DNA of 56,043 nucleotides from Gemmatimonadaceae bacterium (GCA_025928185.1 JAICKA010000011.1:1-56043), one strand, 5' to 3'; positions 1 through 8,847 are shown, counted from the first letter of the stretch. Notes: generated by a model not told the origin, from the sequence alone. Translations and numbers: made by a program.

Positions 1-41
1 GCAAACGGGTGCTGGCTCGCCGCGATCGCGCAACGTGAGCG

Positions 42-662
42 CTACTCGCCGCTCGCCTTCCGGATTTCGGCCGCCAGCTCGTCGTACGCGTTCTGCGCGA
101 GTGGGTTGAAGCGCGTGTTCTCCCAGGCAATGCGCCCGTCCTTGCCGATGACGAACACCGTACGCCGGAAATAGGGACGCGCGCCGCCCTGCGAGCCGTA
201 CTTCGTCGCCAGCGCACTCTCCTGGTCGGAGATCATCACGAACGGAAAGTGCGCGTCCTTCGCCCAGCTCGCGTGCGACGCCAGACTGTCCACCGAGGCG
301 GGCAGCACCACGGCGTCGCTGCCGAACAGGGTCTTGTAGTCGTCGCGGAACTTGGATAATTCCGCCGTGCATCCCGACGACCGGTCGAGCGGATAGAACG
401 CGAGCACGACGACCTTGCCCTTGTACTGCGCGAGCGACACGGGAATTGGACGTCCCGTCGAATCCGTCGCAGTGGCGGTGAAATCAGGCGCTGTTGCACC
501 GACGGCCGGAAATGCCGCTGCCGCTCCACCCGCCTGGGTCTGAGCGCTGGTCATTCCAGGCGCGCCAACGAGCAGCAGCGCCGCGGCGCCGGCGGCTCCC
601 ACTCGAGAGGCGATGTGACGACCGCGAAGGGTGGGGAACGCTCGCGCAGGATTCAACGGCAT
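42..662 (-). CDS. Secreted 1-Cys peroxiredoxin (AhpC/TSA, Bcp-like)
   Basis: A 206-aa thioredoxin-fold peroxiredoxin that should reduce hydrogen peroxide or organic peroxides outside the cytoplasm. The N-terminus has a basic stretch, a hydrophobic Ala/Leu-rich segment (about 21-35) and an AQT cleavage-like site near residue 40, so I infer export. The active-site pattern PxxxSxxC is visible as P91, S95 and C98, inside FYPLDRSSGCT. C98 is the only cysteine, so resolution must use an external thiol. The start is well supported: GGAGAAG lies 8 bases upstream of the ATG. It is transcribed divergently from the acetyltransferase gene across about 115 bases. Bcp-type peroxiredoxins are usually cytoplasmic and about 150 aa; the extra length here is the leader. 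Confidence 0.88.
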   Translation of the reverse strand: MPLNPARAFPTLRGRHIASRVGAAGAAALLLVGAPGMTSAQTQAGGAAAAFPAVGATAPDFTATATDSTGRPIPVSLAQYKGKVVVLAFYPLDRSSGCTAELSKFRDDYKTLFGSDAVVLPASVDSLASHASWAKDAHFPFVMISDQESALATKYGSQGGARPYFRRTVFVIGKDGRIAWENTRFNPLAQNAYDELAAEIRKASGE

Positions 663-776
663 GTCAGGCTTCTCCAGGGTTCAAATGGTGTTCACAATTG
701 GAGACCGAGCGGCTTGATTCGGGTACATGGCTCGACCGCGCCTGCAGCGAATGGCACGAACGGACTCCCAGCTACC

Positions 777-1253
777 ATGAATCCGATCCGCACCCCGTTG
801 GTTCGACCCGCTCGTGACGCCGACATTCCGGCCCTCGCCCGACTTCGCTACGAGTTCCGCGCCGCGCTCAAGCCGGTCGACGAGCCGGAAGCCGAGTTCA
901 TTGCCCGGTGCAGTGCGTGGATGCTCGAGCGCATCGCCCCGCGCGGCGACTGGATGGCCTGGGTGCTCGATGCCGAGGGCGAGATCGCCGGCACGCTCTG
1001 GATGCACATCATGGACAAGATTCCGAATCCTGTCGTGGAGCTCGAGCGTCTTGCCTACGTGACGAACGTCTACGTCGCGCCGGCGCACCGCGGAGCGGGC
1101 GGCGGGTCGATGCTCCTGCGCGCCGCGATCGACGCCTGCGAGACGCTCGCGGTCGACAAGATGTTTCTCTGGCCCACCGCCCGCAGTCGTCCATTGTACG
1201 CGCGGCACGGCTTCGGAACACAGGACGACGTGCTGGTGCGACAGATCGACTGA
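777..1253 (+). CDS. GNAT family N-acetyltransferase
   Basis: A 158-aa protein with the GNAT fold: an N-terminal strand-helix start (PVRPARDADIPALARLR-like), a central strand ending in VTNVYVAP and the acetyl-CoA pyrophosphate-binding loop HRGAGGGS, then a helix and a C-terminal LYARHGF segment typical of the family. Substrate unknown. The reading frame is open further upstream to position 615, but the extra 54 residues are unlike a GNAT domain and cross into the peroxiredoxin gene, so I use the ATG at 777. The next gene follows after 40 bases on the same strand. Confidence 0.85.
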   Translation: MNPIRTPLVRPARDADIPALARLRYEFRAALKPVDEPEAEFIARCSAWMLERIAPRGDWMAWVLDAEGEIAGTLWMHIMDKIPNPVVELERLAYVTNVYVAPAHRGAGGGSMLLRAAIDACETLAVDKMFLWPTARSRPLYARHGFGTQDDVLVRQID

Positions 1254-1293
1254 CGTTCCATCGGCTCGCCCACGCGCGAGCAGGAGTCGGGGC

Positions 1294-1584
1294 ATGACCG
1301 AGCAGTGGGCGCATCTCATGACCGTGTACAGCGGGCTCGATGTGGACGTCGTGCGCGGCGCGCTCGAGCTGGAGAACATCCCCGTGCTCGTACGCGGCGA
1401 GCAGGTGGGCATGTTCGGCGCGGGCTTTCAGGGGCCGCTGACACGGGGCGCCGAGCTGCTCGTGCCGGCGGGAGCGCTCGAGCGGGCGCGGGCGATCGTC
1501 GCGGGCGAGGGTGGCGACCTGGACGACTCGGACTCGGACTCGGAGTCGGACTCGGACTCGGACGAAACGGACTCGGACGAGTAG
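1294..1584 (+). CDS. DUF2007 domain protein with acidic Ser-Asp tail
   Basis: A 96-aa protein. Residues about 8-70 look like the DUF2007 (putative signal-transducing) fold: LMTVYSGLDVDVVRGALE followed by a short strand IPVLVRGEQ and a C-terminal ELLVPAGALERARAIV segment. The last 20 or so residues are a run of alternating Ser and Asp/Glu encoded by a hexamer repeat. AGGAG about 8 bases upstream supports the ATG. Members of this family are often small partner proteins of membrane or proteolytic systems, but no function can be claimed. It ends 3 bases before the GTG of the first permease gene, so co-transcription is likely. Confidence 0.75.
   Translation: MTEQWAHLMTVYSGLDVDVVRGALELENIPVLVRGEQVGMFGAGFQGPLTRGAELLVPAGALERARAIVAGEGGDLDDSDSDSESDSDSDETDSDE
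1525..1581 (+). repeat. GACTCG hexamer repeat encoding a Ser-Asp tail
   Basis: Nine or so imperfect copies of GACTCG lie in the last 57 bases of the DUF2007 gene. The unit is a multiple of three, so copy-number change would only lengthen or shorten the acidic tail. Confidence 0.8.
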
Positions 1585-1587
1585 ATC

Positions 1588-4011
1588 GTGCGGCTGACAA
1601 TGCAACGCCTGCGTCTCGCGGCGCGCTCGTTCCTCCGCACGCCCGGGTTCACCGCGATCGCCGTGCTGTCGCTCGGACTCGGCATCGCGCTCAACACGAC
1701 GATGTACGGCGTCGTGGACGCGATGTTGTATCCTGAGATCGATGCACGGGCGCCTGAGCAGCTGTACGCGGTGAGGGCCCGTGGCGACTTTCGCTACGTC
1801 GTCGACCAGCGAACGCGGACCGCACTCCTGCGATCGGGCTTTCACGCATACGACGCCACCGGCGCGACGGCGGTCGGGGGCAGCGGTTACATCGAATCGC
1901 ACGTCGTTGGGTACGGCCGCCGCATGCAGCAGGCGCGCGCAACGACGGTTGCTCCAAACTATTTCGAGGTGCTCGGCGTGCGCCCGCTAATTGGGCGCGC
2001 GCTCACGACGTCAGACTACACGAATGGCGCCAGCCCGCTGATGATCAACGACGGTCTGGCCAACACACTCTTTCGCGACGGCGAATCGCCCCTTGGAAAG
2101 GTCATCGATGTCGACGGTACGCCCCACGTCGTAGTTGGCGTTCGTCGCACGCCGCCTGGGAGCGGCAACGCACTGTGGATGCTGCCAGCGGCTGGCCACG
2201 CGAATGACGTCGGCATCGATCTCATTCGCCTTCGCGACGGCGCTTCGCTTCGTCAAGCCGAGAGCGAGCTGGCCGTGCTCTCGGCGCGGTTTGCTCAGCT
2301 CGCCCATGTAGCTCCGAAGTTCGCATGGTTCGAGCTGCGACCGCTCGCCGGCTCGCAGTTCGGGTTCAACCACTTCGACTTTGCGTTGATCGCCTCGGTG
2401 CTGGCGATCCTGCTCATCGCGTGCGCGAATTTGGCCAACCTGCAGCTCGCGCGTGGCATCGGCCGCTCGCGCGAGCTGGCCGTGCGCTGCGCGCTTGGCG
2501 CATCGCGCCGGGACATCGTCGTGCAACTCATGCTCGAGAGCGCGTTGCTCGCGTTCGCCGGATTGTCGGTGGGCGTGCTACTCAGCGAATGGGGCGTCCG
2601 CCTCGCCCAGTCGCGAATTCCACCCGTCGTTGCCGACTACGTGATCGCGCCGCAGATGAGCTGGCGCGTGCTGACGTTTGCCGGAATCGCCTGCGTGCTC
2701 TGCGTGATGATCATTGGGCTCGTCCCGGCACTCCGCGTATCGCGCGTGGATCCCAACGAGCTTCTCAAGTCGGGCGCCGGCACCGGCGCCAATCGAAAGC
2801 ATCGCCGACAGTACGCGGTCATGGTCGCCGTCGAGATCGCACTCTCACTGGCGCTGCTCAGTGGAACGTCGATCGTCGTTCAGGCGACGATGGCGCTAGA
2901 GCAGACGCGAATGGGCTACGATCCCAAACCGATGGCCGTCGCGACGCTCGCGCTGCCGGTCAAGCACGACACGACGGTCTCGTACGTATCGCTCGCGAAC
3001 GCGTTGCTGGCGCGCGCGCGTTCGATGCCGAATATCGGCGATGCGACCGTCACGATGTCCGGCAACCCCCATGACGCAGTCACCGCGAACGACCCGAGTG
3101 GCGGCCCGCGCGAGTTCCCCGCGCCGATGTACCGATATCTGATCGTGACGCCGTCGTTCCTGCGGACGTTCCATCGACGGGTCATCGAAGGCAGGGATTT
3201 CCTCGACGGTCTTCCCGTCCAACCCGAAGTCATCATCGATCGGGTCACGGCGCGCTTCCTCTGGCCCAACGCCGATCCGATCGGAGCGCAGATCAAGCTC
3301 GGAAGTGCCGCGTCCGGCAAACCATGGGTGCGCGTTGTCGGCGTCGTCGACACCGACACCGCCGGCACGCTGTTCGATCCGGCAAACGCAAGCTTCATCA
3401 GGGCGACGTCGCTCGGCGCGATCTACTATCTCCCCACGGCGAGTGACAGCGTGCGAGTGCGCGGGATGCTCATGGTCGACGTCGTTACGCGAACGCAGTC
3501 CGCGCCGGGTCGGCTGCCGGTGGCGCTGCTGCGGGCGCTGCACGACGTGCCGCCGCTGCGAGCAGTGGGCGCGGAGTCGATGGAGGATCACCTGTCCATC
3601 ACGCGCGAGCGCCAGGCCCACGAATTCGTCGCCAGCACGTTCGTGGTCTTTTCCGCGCTCGCGCTCGGTCTTGCCGCCGTCGGCATTTACGGCATCGTCG
3701 TGCACTCGATCACGGAGCGCCGGCGTGAGCTGGGCGTTCGCATCGCGCTTGGCGCAAGCACGCGGCAGGTACTCGAAGCCGTGCTCCGCGAGGGCAATGT
3801 TGTCGCGCTCGCCGGAATTGCGCTCGGCCTGCTGCTCACGAAGCACACCGCCGATTGGCTGTACGCGTTCACACTGGAGGACGCCAAGTACAACGCGCCG
3901 TTGTTCGCCGCCATGGCGGCGTTGCTGTTCGTCGTCGTGGTGGTTGCCGCGCTGCTGCCCGCGCTCCGCGCCACACGCATCGATCCCGTCGAGTCACTTC
4001 GCAACGAGTAA
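1588..4011 (+). CDS. ADOP-type FtsX/MacB-like permease, copy A
   Basis: An 807-aa membrane protein of the acidobacterial duplicated orphan permease type. One N-terminal membrane segment (about 19-42) is followed by a MacB-like periplasmic domain, a first FtsX block starting near residue 263 (LIACANLANLQLARGIGRSR, then three more membrane segments), a second periplasmic domain, and a second FtsX block from about 685 (GIYGIVVHSITERRRELGVR) to the end RIDPVESLRNE. No ABC ATPase gene is adjacent, which is why these are called orphan; MacB-type relatives use ATP-driven conformational change to move substrates in the periplasm. The GTG start at 1588 is favoured over the ATG at 1600 because it aligns the N-terminus residue for residue with copy B. 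Confidence 0.88.
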   Translation: MRLTMQRLRLAARSFLRTPGFTAIAVLSLGLGIALNTTMYGVVDAMLYPEIDARAPEQLYAVRARGDFRYVVDQRTRTALLRSGFHAYDATGATAVGGSGYIESHVVGYGRRMQQARATTVAPNYFEVLGVRPLIGRALTTSDYTNGASPLMINDGLANTLFRDGESPLGKVIDVDGTPHVVVGVRRTPPGSGNALWMLPAAGHANDVGIDLIRLRDGASLRQAESELAVLSARFAQLAHVAPKFAWFELRPLAGSQFGFNHFDFALIASVLAILLIACANLANLQLARGIGRSRELAVRCALGASRRDIVVQLMLESALLAFAGLSVGVLLSEWGVRLAQSRIPPVVADYVIAPQMSWRVLTFAGIACVLCVMIIGLVPALRVSRVDPNELLKSGAGTGANRKHRRQYAVMVAVEIALSLALLSGTSIVVQATMALEQTRMGYDPKPMAVATLALPVKHDTTVSYVSLANALLARARSMPNIGDATVTMSGNPHDAVTANDPSGGPREFPAPMYRYLIVTPSFLRTFHRRVIEGRDFLDGLPVQPEVIIDRVTARFLWPNADPIGAQIKLGSAASGKPWVRVVGVVDTDTAGTLFDPANASFIRATSLGAIYYLPTASDSVRVRGMLMVDVVTRTQSAPGRLPVALLRALHDVPPLRAVGAESMEDHLSITRERQAHEFVASTFVVFSALALGLAAVGIYGIVVHSITERRRELGVRIALGASTRQVLEAVLREGNVVALAGIALGLLLTKHTADWLYAFTLEDAKYNAPLFAAMAALLFVVVVVAALLPALRATRIDPVESLRNE

Positions 4012-4023
4012 GGCTCTAATCGC

Positions 4024-6453
4024 ATGCGCATTTCACGTCAGAGCATCCGACTCGCGATTCGCTCCTTTCTCCGCAATCCGGGCTTCACCGCCATCGCGGT
4101 CCTGTCTCTCGGACTCGGCATCGCGCTGAACACGACGATGTACAGCATCATCGACGCGCTGGTGAATCCACGAATCGACATGCGCGCGCCGAACCAGCTG
4201 TATCGCCTCGACGTGTACGGCGACCTGCATCATCGCGTAGATGACCGAGCAATCGCCAAGCTCCTGCACTCCGGATTGCACAGCCTCGACGCGGTCACCG
4301 GCTCGCGTCGGAAGTCCTTCCTGAGTGGCGATGCCATCGAGTACAAACGCCGGTACGACCAGGGCATGACCGTCGTCGTGGCGCCGAATTATTTCGACGT
4401 CCTTGGCGTTCGACCCGTGGCCGGACGGATCTTCACGAATCTCGATTACACCAGCAACGCGAACGATGCGGTGATCAGCGATCGTCTGGCCGGATCGCTC
4501 TTTCCCGATGGCAACTCTCCGATCGGCAAGGTCATCGACTTGAATGGCGAACCGCGCACCGTGATTGGTGTGCTCGGGCGCGCGGCGCACTTTCCCGGCG
4601 ACCTCACCGACGTGTGGATCCTGCCAGGAGCCGGCGAGGCGCACGCGATCCCGCTCACGCTCGTCCGGCTCCGCGATGGGGCCACGATCGATCAGGCGAA
4701 CAGCGAAATGGCCGTGCTCGCGGCGCGCTTCGCTCAACTCGCAGGTGAGACACCCAAATACGTCCGCTTCCAACTGAAGCCCGCGGTGCAGCATCAGTTC
4801 AGCTACAGCCGATTCGATTTTGCGCTCGTCGCATCGGTGATCGCGATCCTGCTCATCGCCTGCGCGAATCTCGCCAACCTGCAGCTCGCGCGCGGCATCG
4901 GGCGCTCGCGAGAACTTGCCCTTCGCGCCGCACTCGGTGCATCGCGCGCCGACATCATCGCGCAATTGATGCTCGAGAGCGCGCTGCTTGCGATCGGCGG
5001 CCTCGTGGCCGGCCTGATGCTCAGCTTTTGGGGCATGCGCCTGCTGAGATCGCGCATTCCGCCCGTCATCGCCAACTACAGTGTGGATCCGCAGACGAGC
5101 TGGCGCGTCCTCGTGTTCGCGATCGTCGCCTGCCTGTCGTGCGTGATTTTCATTGGGCTCGTTCCGGCAATACGCGTGTCGCGGGTCGACCCGAACGAAT
5201 TGCTCAAGTCAGGCGCGGGCACCGGCGCGAGTCGCGGGCATCGCCGGCAATACGGCATCATGGTGGCGGCGCAGATCGCAGTATCTCTCGCCCTGCTCAG
5301 TGGCGCGGCGCTCGTCGTCCGTGCCGCGCTCGCGTTTCAGGCACCGGCCCTCGCATTCGACACCTCGCCGCTGTCGATTGCTTCCGTCGTCATGATCCCG
5401 CCGCACGACACGACGGTATCATACGCCACAGTGCTGAATCAACTCGTGTCGCGCACCCGTCGCTTTCCGGATGTCGTGGATGCCGCGGCGTCGACCTCGA
5501 GCCGCGTGGTAGGCGACGCGATCACGGCCAGCGACCCGAGTGGCGGCCCCCGCGAGTTCGACGCGCCAATGTATTCGGTACAGGTCGTGTCGTCGTCCTA
5601 CCTTCGCACGATTCGCCTGCCGCTGGTCAAGGGTCGTTATTTCCTCGACGGGGTGGCGGCGCAGGGCGAGGTGATTATCGACAAGCAGACGGCGCGCGCG
5701 CTCTGGCCGGGGGCCGACCCGATCGGCGCACAGATCAAATTGGGCAGTCCGGAGTCGAACCTACCGTGGGTACGCGTGGTCGGCGTCGTGGAGGATGCCG
5801 CCGGGCGTTCGCAATCCGACTTGTCGGAGGCCAGCAGCGTTTTGTCGCATCGGATCGGCGCGATCTACTATCTGCCGAGCGGGTCCGACAGCCTTCGAGT
5901 GCACCAGTCGGCGGTCTACACCGTCACAGTGCGCGCCAAGTCGGATCCACGTCGCATGCCCGTCACGCTGCTGAGCCATCTCCACGGTATGCCGCTCATG
6001 CGTGTCATCCTTGCCGAATCGTTCGATGAGCGGTCGGCGCACGGCGCGACACGTCGGCGACACGATTTCGTCGCGACGATGTTCTCCGTGTTCGCAGGGC
6101 TGGCCCTCAGTCTCGCCGCGCTCGGCATCTACGGCATCGTCGTGCACTCGGTCGCCGAGCGCCGTCGCGAGCTGGGCGTGCGCATCGCCCTCGGCGCCAG
6201 CGCACGGCATGTGCTGCACGCGGTGCTCCGCGAAGGCAACGTCGTCGCGCTCTCCGGCATCGCACTGGGGCTGCTGATCACCAAATACACCGTGTCGTGG
6301 CTACACGCGTTCACGCTCGAGGAAGCCGAGTACGATGCGCCGACGTTCGCCGCGATGGCGATCGTGCTGTTCGCCGTCGTGGTGCTCGCGGCGCTCCTCC
6401 CGGCGCTGCGCGCCACCCGCATCGATCCGGTGGAGTCGCTCCGCAACGAGTGA
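4024..6453 (+). CDS. ADOP-type FtsX/MacB-like permease, copy B
   Basis: An 809-aa paralogue of the preceding gene, separated by 12 bases. The same order of segments is visible: an N-terminal helix (FTAIAVLSLGLGIALNTTMY, identical to copy A over this stretch), a periplasmic MacB-like domain, an FtsX block near residue 265, a second periplasmic domain, a second FtsX block and the same RIDPVESLRNE ending. The periplasmic domains differ more than the membrane blocks, as expected if the copies have diverged in what they recognise. The pair looks like a tandem duplication, and the two proteins may work together. Substrate unknown; no ATPase is encoded nearby. Confidence 0.88.
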   Translation: MRISRQSIRLAIRSFLRNPGFTAIAVLSLGLGIALNTTMYSIIDALVNPRIDMRAPNQLYRLDVYGDLHHRVDDRAIAKLLHSGLHSLDAVTGSRRKSFLSGDAIEYKRRYDQGMTVVVAPNYFDVLGVRPVAGRIFTNLDYTSNANDAVISDRLAGSLFPDGNSPIGKVIDLNGEPRTVIGVLGRAAHFPGDLTDVWILPGAGEAHAIPLTLVRLRDGATIDQANSEMAVLAARFAQLAGETPKYVRFQLKPAVQHQFSYSRFDFALVASVIAILLIACANLANLQLARGIGRSRELALRAALGASRADIIAQLMLESALLAIGGLVAGLMLSFWGMRLLRSRIPPVIANYSVDPQTSWRVLVFAIVACLSCVIFIGLVPAIRVSRVDPNELLKSGAGTGASRGHRRQYGIMVAAQIAVSLALLSGAALVVRAALAFQAPALAFDTSPLSIASVVMIPPHDTTVSYATVLNQLVSRTRRFPDVVDAAASTSSRVVGDAITASDPSGGPREFDAPMYSVQVVSSSYLRTIRLPLVKGRYFLDGVAAQGEVIIDKQTARALWPGADPIGAQIKLGSPESNLPWVRVVGVVEDAAGRSQSDLSEASSVLSHRIGAIYYLPSGSDSLRVHQSAVYTVTVRAKSDPRRMPVTLLSHLHGMPLMRVILAESFDERSAHGATRRRHDFVATMFSVFAGLALSLAALGIYGIVVHSVAERRRELGVRIALGASARHVLHAVLREGNVVALSGIALGLLITKYTVSWLHAFTLEEAEYDAPTFAAMAIVLFAVVVLAALLPALRATRIDPVESLRNE

Positions 6454-6476
6454 ACGTGCGGCGATAGATTTCGCGC

Positions 6477-6938
6477 ATGCGGGATACGCTCGTCGAGCAG
6501 CGCCGGAATGCGCTGCTCCTATCCACGGACCGTGCGCGCGTCGATTTCGACGCCGTGCTGGCAATGTTGCACCGCTCGCACTGGGGTGGGTCCGTCACGC
6601 GCGACATACTCGAGCGCGCGGTCGAGAACTCGATCACCGTCGGCGTGTACTCGGACCGAACGCAGCTCGGCTTCGCCCGTGTCGTCACCGACCTCACCAC
6701 GTATGCGTACCTCACCGACGTGATCGTGGCGGAATCGGCGCGCGGCCAGGGCATCGGGTCGTGGATGGTCGAAGCGATCATCGCGCATCCCGATCTGCAG
6801 GGACTTCGGCGCATCGCCCTGCTCACGCGCGACGCGCAGGCGCTGTACGCCAAGTTCGGTTTCACGACCGACATGCCCGTGTCGACGTACATGGAACGAC
6901 GCGGGGCTGGCGTGCAGCCCGCGAGTGCTCGATCATAG
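6477..6938 (+). CDS. GNAT family N-acetyltransferase
   Basis: A 153-aa acetyltransferase resembling the small YjgM/PA2271-like GNAT proteins: an N-terminal HWGGSVTRDILERAVENS region, then GFARVVTDLTTYAYLTDVIV leading into the acetyl-CoA loop ARGQGIGSWM (consensus Q/RxxGxG), a helix, and a terminal ALYAKFGFT segment. It starts 23 bases after the second permease gene. Substrate not predictable from sequence. It is not closely similar to the acetyltransferase at 777, so this is not a local duplication. Confidence 0.85.
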   Translation: MRDTLVEQRRNALLLSTDRARVDFDAVLAMLHRSHWGGSVTRDILERAVENSITVGVYSDRTQLGFARVVTDLTTYAYLTDVIVAESARGQGIGSWMVEAIIAHPDLQGLRRIALLTRDAQALYAKFGFTTDMPVSTYMERRGAGVQPASARS

Positions 6939-6940
6939 GC

Positions 6941-7174
6941 ATGGCCGCGCGCAAGATCATCGGCTTTCACCAGGACGAGGAGCAGCACTGGGTGGCCGAC
7001 CTCGAGTGCGGGCACACGCAGCATGTGCGGCACGATCCGCCCTGGCAGGTGCGTCCGTGGGTCATTACGCCGGAGGGGCGGCAACGCTTCCTCGGTGCTA
7101 CCTTGAACTGCGTCATCTGCGATCGTGAACCGGAAGGACCATCCCCCACTGCGCCCAACGGAGGAACGCCATGA
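6941..7174 (+). CDS. DUF3565 family protein
   Basis: A 77-aa protein with the DUF3565 layout: KIIGFHQDEEQHWVADLECG, then H-rich HTQHVRHDPPWQ, the phrase RPWVITPEGR, and a terminal CVIC pair. The Cys/His pattern (C and H in LECGHTQHVRH, later CVIC) suggests a small metal-binding fold; this is inference. It starts 2 bases after the acetyltransferase stop, and its TGA overlaps the ATG of the next gene (ATGA), so the three are probably one transcript. The ATG at 6941 is chosen because the upstream extension of the frame runs antisense-like through the permease and GNAT genes. Confidence 0.75.
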   Translation: MAARKIIGFHQDEEQHWVADLECGHTQHVRHDPPWQVRPWVITPEGRQRFLGATLNCVICDREPEGPSPTAPNGGTP

Positions 7175-7377
7175 CCGCCAAGCTCGACAAGTCCATCAAG
7201 CGTGAGCTGGAGATCGACGGAAAGCTCTACACCATCGCGATCGCGCCCGACGGCCTGAAGGTGACGGAAAAGGGACGTCGCAACGGCCAGGAGCTCTCCT
7301 GGCGTTCGATCATCAACGGCGACGCGTCCCTGAATCAGAACCTGAGCGCGTCCGTCGACGCGTCGTCCGGCGAGTAG
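7171..7377 (+). CDS. Conserved-looking 68-aa protein, function unknown
   Basis: A 68-aa protein with a lysine-rich start (KLDKSIKRELEIDG) and a beta-hairpin-like core (YTIAIAPDGLKVTEKGRR, then QELSWRSIING). The ATG overlaps the stop of the DUF3565 gene by ATGA. Its last 65 bases overlap, tail to tail, the end of the DNA ligase gene on the other strand. Its alternating-strand core and translational coupling make it a convincing gene, and its position next to the end-joining operon is suggestive only. No enzymatic motif is visible. Confidence 0.65.
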   Translation: MTAKLDKSIKRELEIDGKLYTIAIAPDGLKVTEKGRRNGQELSWRSIINGDASLNQNLSASVDASSGE

Positions 7378-8416
7378 CACCGGTTTTCGGCGGAGCACGG
7401 CGCGCCGCCTCGCGGCGCGCCTCCGCCACCTGTGACAAGGTGCACTGCGACGGCGCTTTCTCCGGTCGCCAGCGCATGAACTTCGTGCCGTGACGAAACC
7501 GGCCGCCGGTGAAGTGATCGTACTCCACCTCGACGACGAGCTTCGGTTCGAGCGGCACCCACTCGCTTGATCGCTTCGTTGACCACCGGCTCGGACCGCC
7601 GGGCGCGCGACCGCTGAATCCCTCGCCGCCAGCGAGCTTCTCCACCATCGGCGTGATTCGCTTCCGCTCCTCCGCCGTGAAGCTCGACGTGAAACCGACG
7701 TGGTGCAGCAATCCGTCCTCGTCGTACAGTCCGAGCAGAAGCGAGCCGACCAGCTTGCCGCGCGTGGCGTAGCGAAAGCCGCCGACGACGCAGTCGGCGG
7801 TGCGCTTCCGCTTGATCTTGACCATCGCGGTCCGCTCGCCGGTCGCATACGGCACGTCGAGCCGCTTGGCCATCACGCCGTCCGTCCCTTCGCGACCCGC
7901 GAGCCACTGTCGCGCCTCGGCAATACGCCGCGTGGCGGGGCTGAGCATCACCCCATGCTGTTCTTTCAGCTGCGTGGCGGCGAAGGCCTCGAGCCGCTCG
8001 CGCCGGTCGGACAACTGCTTGCCCGTCAGATTGGTGCCGCGCGCGTCGACCAGCAGGTCGAAGACGAGGAACACCGCCGGCGTTTCGTTGGACAACTTGT
8101 CGATGCGGCTCTGCGCCGGGTGGATGCGCTGGAGCAACGCGTCGAACGAGAGGCCGTCGGGGGAAGGTACGACAATTTCGCCGTCGAGCACGAACCGCTT
8201 CGCGCGCAACGCACGCAGCGCGGCGACGACTTCCGGAAAATAGCGCGTCAGCGACTGGTCGGACTTGGACCGCAGCTCGACGGTGTCCCCATCACGAAAC
8301 GCTAAACAGCGGAAGCCGTCCCATTTGGGCTCGTACTGCCATTCCGGTCCCGTCGGGAGCGCCGCCACGACACGCGCTTCCATCGGCGCGTAGCCGGGTG
8401 TGACGGGAAGCGTCAC
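7313..8416 (-). CDS. ATP-dependent DNA ligase, LigC-like
   Basis: A 367-aa ATP-dependent DNA ligase. The adenylation motif EPKWDGFR places the catalytic lysine at K31; motif III (LVFDLLVDARG), motif IV (GTDGVMAKRLD) and motif V (MVKIKRKRT) follow, then an OB-fold domain. LigC enzymes seal nicks as a back-up in bacterial end joining and repair. It is the last gene of the ku-ligD operon; its ATG overlaps the stop of the 144-aa gene. The last 20 residues are very rich in Arg, Ser and Thr and may be a DNA-binding tail; this tail is the part that overlaps the opposing 68-aa gene. Confidence 0.9.
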   Translation of the reverse strand: MTLPVTPGYAPMEARVVAALPTGPEWQYEPKWDGFRCLAFRDGDTVELRSKSDQSLTRYFPEVVAALRALRAKRFVLDGEIVVPSPDGLSFDALLQRIHPAQSRIDKLSNETPAVFLVFDLLVDARGTNLTGKQLSDRRERLEAFAATQLKEQHGVMLSPATRRIAEARQWLAGREGTDGVMAKRLDVPYATGERTAMVKIKRKRTADCVVGGFRYATRGKLVGSLLLGLYDEDGLLHHVGFTSSFTAEERKRITPMVEKLAGGEGFSGRAPGGPSRWSTKRSSEWVPLEPKLVVEVEYDHFTGGRFRHGTKFMRWRPEKAPSQCTLSQVAEARREAARRAPPKTGATRRTTRRRTRSGSDSGTRRR

Positions 8417-8847
8417 GCCTCCGCGTCCTCGTCATCGGCCGCACCTTGCGGTCCATCCGCCTCGTCAGGTCCGTCCGCGTCACAGGCGGCCTGGCGCTCG
8501 GCCGCGGTGCGCCGTCTTGCCTGGCCGGCGCTGGCCGGCGGTTCGAGGCGGAGCTCGGTCTGCGCGGTGAGCAGCCGCTCGCCGCCGGCCGCGAGCTGCC
8601 GCATGCGATGTCGGAACCGCAGCAACTGCACCGGCGCGCGGTAACTCTCGCGCGGCGCGCGCGACAGCATGAGCAATTCCTCACGCACCTCGCGCGGCAG
8701 GTGCGACGCCGTGCGCTTGCGCAGCAGCGATGTGAGCCGCAGCGCATCGCGCCCCAGCACGGCGCGCTCGATGTCGTCGAGGTAGCCGAGAAAGCTCGTA
8801 AGGCCGCTCGCGCCGCTGCGCGCACGCGCTCCCTCGTGCCTAGCCAC
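8413..8847 (-). CDS. Unknown 144-aa protein inside the end-joining operon
   Basis: I do not recognise this family. The protein has a predicted helical N-terminal part (LTSFLGYLDDIERAVLGRDALRLTSLL begins near residue 16), an Arg-rich middle (SRAPRESYRAPVQLLRFRHRM) and a low-complexity Ala/Asp/Glu-rich end. It is fused tightly into the operon: its start overlaps the end of ligD by 8 bases and its stop overlaps the ATG of the second ligase by 4 bases. That spacing implies co-translation and suggests an accessory role in end joining, perhaps as a bridging or regulatory protein. The Ala/Arg-rich composition means the C-terminal third may be disordered. Confidence 0.65.
   Translation of the reverse strand: MARHEGARARSGASGLTSFLGYLDDIERAVLGRDALRLTSLLRKRTASHLPREVREELLMLSRAPRESYRAPVQLLRFRHRMRQLAAGGERLLTAQTELRLEPPASAGQARRRTAAERQAACDADGPDEADGPQGAADDEDAEA

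Noticed and set aside
1-41. Window start
   Set aside because: Only 41 bases precede the peroxiredoxin stop codon; no feature could be supported.
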